From contig JAFTLM010000367.1 of the NCBI GenBank assembly GCA_017455945.1, forward strand, positions 1 to 5,822: a stretch of 5,822 nucleotides of DNA, read 5' to 3'. This document shows, one piece after another, positions 5,358-5,822 of the stretch (the stretch's first letter is position 1; each line of letters begins with the position of its first letter). The translations under genes and the position numbers were made by a program. Source of the stretch: Clostridia bacterium (GTDB lineage Bacteria > Bacillota > Clostridia > Oscillospirales > CAG-272). The notes below the pieces were generated by a model. That model saw only the letters and a list, made by a program, of their open reading frames with translations, was not told where the DNA came from and made no database searches.

Positions 5358-5822
5358 ACGTTTTTATTTACTATTCTTGTGTCGGCTTCGCCTGTGGCGA
5401 TGTCGATATATCTTACAAACAAGGAAACCTTGTTGTCCTTGTTGAGATTTGTCCATATAAGGTCTGTGAGCGTGTCGATATCCACGTCGGGAAGCTCAAG
5501 TGTCTTGGGCTCGCCCTCAAAGGAGGGAAGGGGATTGCCGTCACCGTTGTAGGTGTGGATAAACTTTGCCTTGCCCGCAATGGGGTTGGAGTAAGCGTAT
5601 GTAAATCTTTCGCATGAGCTGTCGTCGCCCTCTGCGCTCTTGAGGATAGACATTGCGTAGTTTATGTCACCGTTCTCGCGGTGGATGATACCCGAGATTC
5701 TGGGGGTAAAGTTGGGCTTGTCGTCCTCAAACTCTCTTGTTCTGAGTGCCTGCTCAAAGGTCATCTGCTTGTCCATAAGGTCGTAGATGGTGTCGGTCTG
5801 GTCGCCGTTTGTGACGATGGTC
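5354..5822 (-). CDS. purO: IMP cyclohydrolase, PurO type (N-terminus beyond the window)
   Basis: IMP cyclohydrolase closes the ring of FAICAR to give IMP, the last step of the pathway. The visible 155 residues run from the window edge to the TGA at 5354-5356. They begin TIVTNGDQTDTIYDLMDKQ, then show TPRISGIIHRENGDINYAMS, SSCERFTYAYSNP, FIHTYNGDGNPLPSFEGEPK and end VSLFVRYIDIATGEADTR. I recognise this as the PurO-like cyclohydrolase family, first known from archaea and also present in Clostridia, unrelated to the cyclohydrolase domain of bifunctional PurH. The ATG at 5776 is internal, because the residues before it also match the family and lack a ribosome site. Full proteins are about 200-240 residues, so perhaps 50-80 are missing. 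Its position right before a PurH lacking this activity is strong context support. The symbol purO is by homology; some annotations leave the bacterial gene unnamed. Confidence 0.88.
   Translation of the reverse strand, partial: TIVTNGDQTDTIYDLMDKQMTFEQALRTREFEDDKPNFTPRISGIIHRENGDINYAMSILKSAEGDDSSCERFTYAYSNPIAGKAKFIHTYNGDGNPLPSFEGEPKTLELPDVDIDTLTDLIWTNLNKDNKVSLFVRYIDIATGEADTRIVNKNV

Noticed and set aside
5354..5776. ATG at 5776 as the true start of the IMP cyclohydrolase
   Set aside because: The 15 in-frame residues before it (TIVTNGDQTDTIYDL) belong to the family sequence, so the gene continues past the window edge.

Overview
The window holds one stretch of a de novo purine biosynthesis operon. 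Every gene is on the minus strand, so transcription runs from high to low coordinates. The order is: IMP cyclohydrolase of the PurO type (5' end cut by the window edge), a stand-alone AICAR transformylase (purH), a 270-nt gap, serine hydroxymethyltransferase (glyA), GAR synthetase (purD), a 209-nt gap filled largely by a hairpin-rich repeat, and the N-terminal third of single-chain FGAM synthase (purL, 3' end cut by the window edge).

The likely source is an anaerobic member of the Clostridia (Bacillota), perhaps of the Oscillospiraceae/Ruminococcaceae kind. The reasons are strong AGGAG-type Shine-Dalgarno sites, moderate GC with Leu codons dominated by CTT/CTC, a PurO-type cyclohydrolase beside a PurH that lacks its own cyclohydrolase domain, the clostridial single-chain form of PurL, and a hairpin repeat containing CCTCAAGGGGAAG, which I recall as common in intergenic DNA of such genomes. 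This placement is an inference from gene content and was not tested by search.

The genes form a coherent pathway. GlyA makes glycine and 5,10-methylene-THF from serine. Glycine is the substrate of PurD, encoded only 15 nt downstream of glyA, and the one-carbon unit (after conversion to 10-formyl-THF) feeds PurH. PurL acts in the middle of the pathway. PurH and the cyclohydrolase carry out the last two steps to IMP.

Region by region: 5354-5822 is the cyclohydrolase; 4159-5343 is purH, whose Shine-Dalgarno overlaps the cyclohydrolase stop codon; 3889-4158 is non-coding, with a small hairpin after purH, a weak candidate promoter, and a palindromic element just before glyA; 2653-3888 is glyA; 1369-2637 is purD; 1160-1368 is the repeat-bearing gap; 1-1159 is purL.

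I found no new biological system. The most notable oddity is a sharp rise in GC and a change of codon choice in the last ~200 nt at the left edge, inside purL. It begins at one of the gene's most conserved motifs and suggests either recombination or a chimeric assembly join.
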